From Candidatus Bathyarchaeota archaeon (GTDB taxonomy: Archaea; Thermoproteota; Bathyarchaeia; TCS64): 8,228 nucleotides of DNA. Each line of letters starts with the position of its first letter. Position 1 is the first letter of the stretch. Position numbers and translations under genes: made by a program. The notes beneath the pieces are model-generated. The model made no database searches, was not told the origin of the DNA, and saw nothing but the letters and a program-made list of their open reading frames with translations. The stretch is taken from NCBI GenBank assembly GCA_937877765.1, contig CALGBN010000171.1, positions 1 to 8,228 on the forward strand, read 5' to 3'. Below, piece after piece: positions 7,329 to 8,228 of this stretch.

Positions 7329-8225
7329 GTGCCTGAAGTGGCGAAGAGAATAGAAGAAAAAACCTCAAGGATGGCGGAATACACCTGCTCATCAAGGGCT
7401 TCATCCTATTGTGAGAAATCAAGCTACTATCATAGCGAGGACTATATCGCAGCCCAAATGGTGCCATGGGGCGTCAGACTCTTGATCAAGAATGGGTTCA
7501 TCCGAAAATCATTGTTATCCGTGATGGCTCCCAAAGGCGCCTACGAGTATGTGATAGCCAGAACCAAGTACATTGACGCTGTTTTCAATCAAGCTGTCTC
7601 TGATGGCGTTGAACAAGTATTGATCTTCGGAGCAGGATTTGACTCCAGAAGCATCAGGCTTCTAACCCAGAACAGCCCTATTAGGGTCTTTGAGGTTGAT
7701 GCACCTGTGACTCAGCAAGCAAAGAAGGATCGATTAGCTGAGATCGGCGTTGGATTACCCGAGAACACAGTCTATGTAGCCGTTGATTTCAACAAGGAAG
7801 ACCCTGAGCAGAGGCTCCTTGAGAATGGGTTCCAGTATGGGAAACGATGTCTCTTCATCCTTGAGGGCTTGTTGATGTATCTTGATGAGGATGCTGTAGA
7901 CGAGACCATGAAACTCATCAAACGAATAAGTGGACCAGACAGCAGAATAGTGTTTGACTACATCTACTCATCAGTGCTAAGACACGAAGAGAAATACTAT
8001 GGAGATGAAGAACTGCACAAGAACGTCGAGGTTGTGGGTGAACCTTGGGGCTTCGGAGTAGAAGAAGACAGCATCAAGACTTACCTAGATGAACATGGGT
8101 TCCGCATCATAGAGGAGCTTAACAGCGATACACTTGACCGAAGATACTTCACAGACTCCACTGGCAACTTGGTTGGTAGGATAAATGGCTCCCATAGCAT
8201 TGTATTGGCAGAATCTATCCAATAG
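7329..8225 (+). CDS. SAM-dependent methyltransferase, LCMT/TIGR00027-like
   Basis: A 298-residue soluble class I methyltransferase of the leucine carboxyl methyltransferase superfamily (PF04072; the prokaryotic group is also known as TIGR00027). Motif I for SAM binding is LIFGAGFDSR at 98-107; the ribose-binding acidic loop is FEVDAP at 121-126; VAVDF at 150-154 follows; and FILEGLLMYL at 176-185 is the hallmark of the family. Eukaryotic LCMT methylates the C-terminal leucine of a phosphatase, while most bacterial and archaeal relatives act on small molecules or are uncharacterised, so the acceptor is open. The start is GTG, one base after the preceding stop. The ATG at residue 15 is an alternative, but the upstream start keeps the conserved Ser-Arg before it. 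The protein ends at TAG, three bases before the window's end, and is complete. Confidence 0.88.
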   Translation: MPEVAKRIEEKTSRMAEYTCSSRASSYCEKSSYYHSEDYIAAQMVPWGVRLLIKNGFIRKSLLSVMAPKGAYEYVIARTKYIDAVFNQAVSDGVEQVLIFGAGFDSRSIRLLTQNSPIRVFEVDAPVTQQAKKDRLAEIGVGLPENTVYVAVDFNKEDPEQRLLENGFQYGKRCLFILEGLLMYLDEDAVDETMKLIKRISGPDSRIVFDYIYSSVLRHEEKYYGDEELHKNVEVVGEPWGFGVEEDSIKTYLDEHGFRIIEELNSDTLDRRYFTDSTGNLVGRINGSHSIVLAESIQ

Positions 8226-8228
8226 GTT

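Overview
The window is the left end and following 8 kb of a metagenomic contig. After an artificial start, it looks like the chromosome of an uncultured archaeon. Evidence for an archaeon: short intergenic gaps, T-run terminators without hairpins, weak or absent Shine-Dalgarno sites with TATA-like elements close to the start codons, TTG and GTG starts, a protein half that resembles the archaeal (AdkA-type) adenylate kinase, and a secreted protein ending in an acidic Thr/Pro/Glu spacer plus one C-terminal membrane helix. An Asgard or similar deep lineage is possible, but the sequence alone does not settle it.

Layout. Positions 1-68 are an Illumina Nextera library adapter (P7, an 8-base index, transposase mosaic end), not biology. 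Positions 69 to about 309 are an AT-rich piece of a bacterial-type NADP glutamate dehydrogenase gene. It breaks off abruptly and is joined to the archaeal sequence, so this part is a chimera. From about 309 the real locus begins. A partial ABC permease (309-1184) and its ATPase (1189-2259) form an operon for an iron(III)/thiamine/spermidine-type importer; the binding protein and probably the first half of the permease are lost beyond the junction. A secreted, membrane-anchored calcineurin-type metallophosphoesterase (2314-4275) follows on the same strand.

Three minus-strand genes come next. The first is a Fic-fold protein whose catalytic core motif has lost its key residues (4285-5160, TTG start). 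The second is a fusion of an adenylate-kinase-like P-loop domain to a nucleoside-2-deoxyribosyltransferase-like domain (5261-6403). The third is a small conserved protein of unknown function (6472-6735). A perfect 7-7-7 inverted repeat lies in the promoter of the fusion gene. Divergent from them is a tight pair of methyltransferase genes: an ICMT/PEMT-type membrane enzyme (6851-7327) and a soluble LCMT/TIGR00027-type enzyme (7329-8225).

How the genes work together. The ABC genes are a transport unit, and the surface phosphoesterase might release a substrate for it (inference). The minus-strand trio combines nucleotide-handling folds (Fic, P-loop kinase, deoxyribosyltransferase) and is the best candidate for something undescribed. 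The methyltransferase pair is almost certainly co-transcribed. No RNA gene, CRISPR array or insertion sequence was seen, and no gene-free stretch exceeds 300 bases once the adapter and chimeric piece are accounted for.
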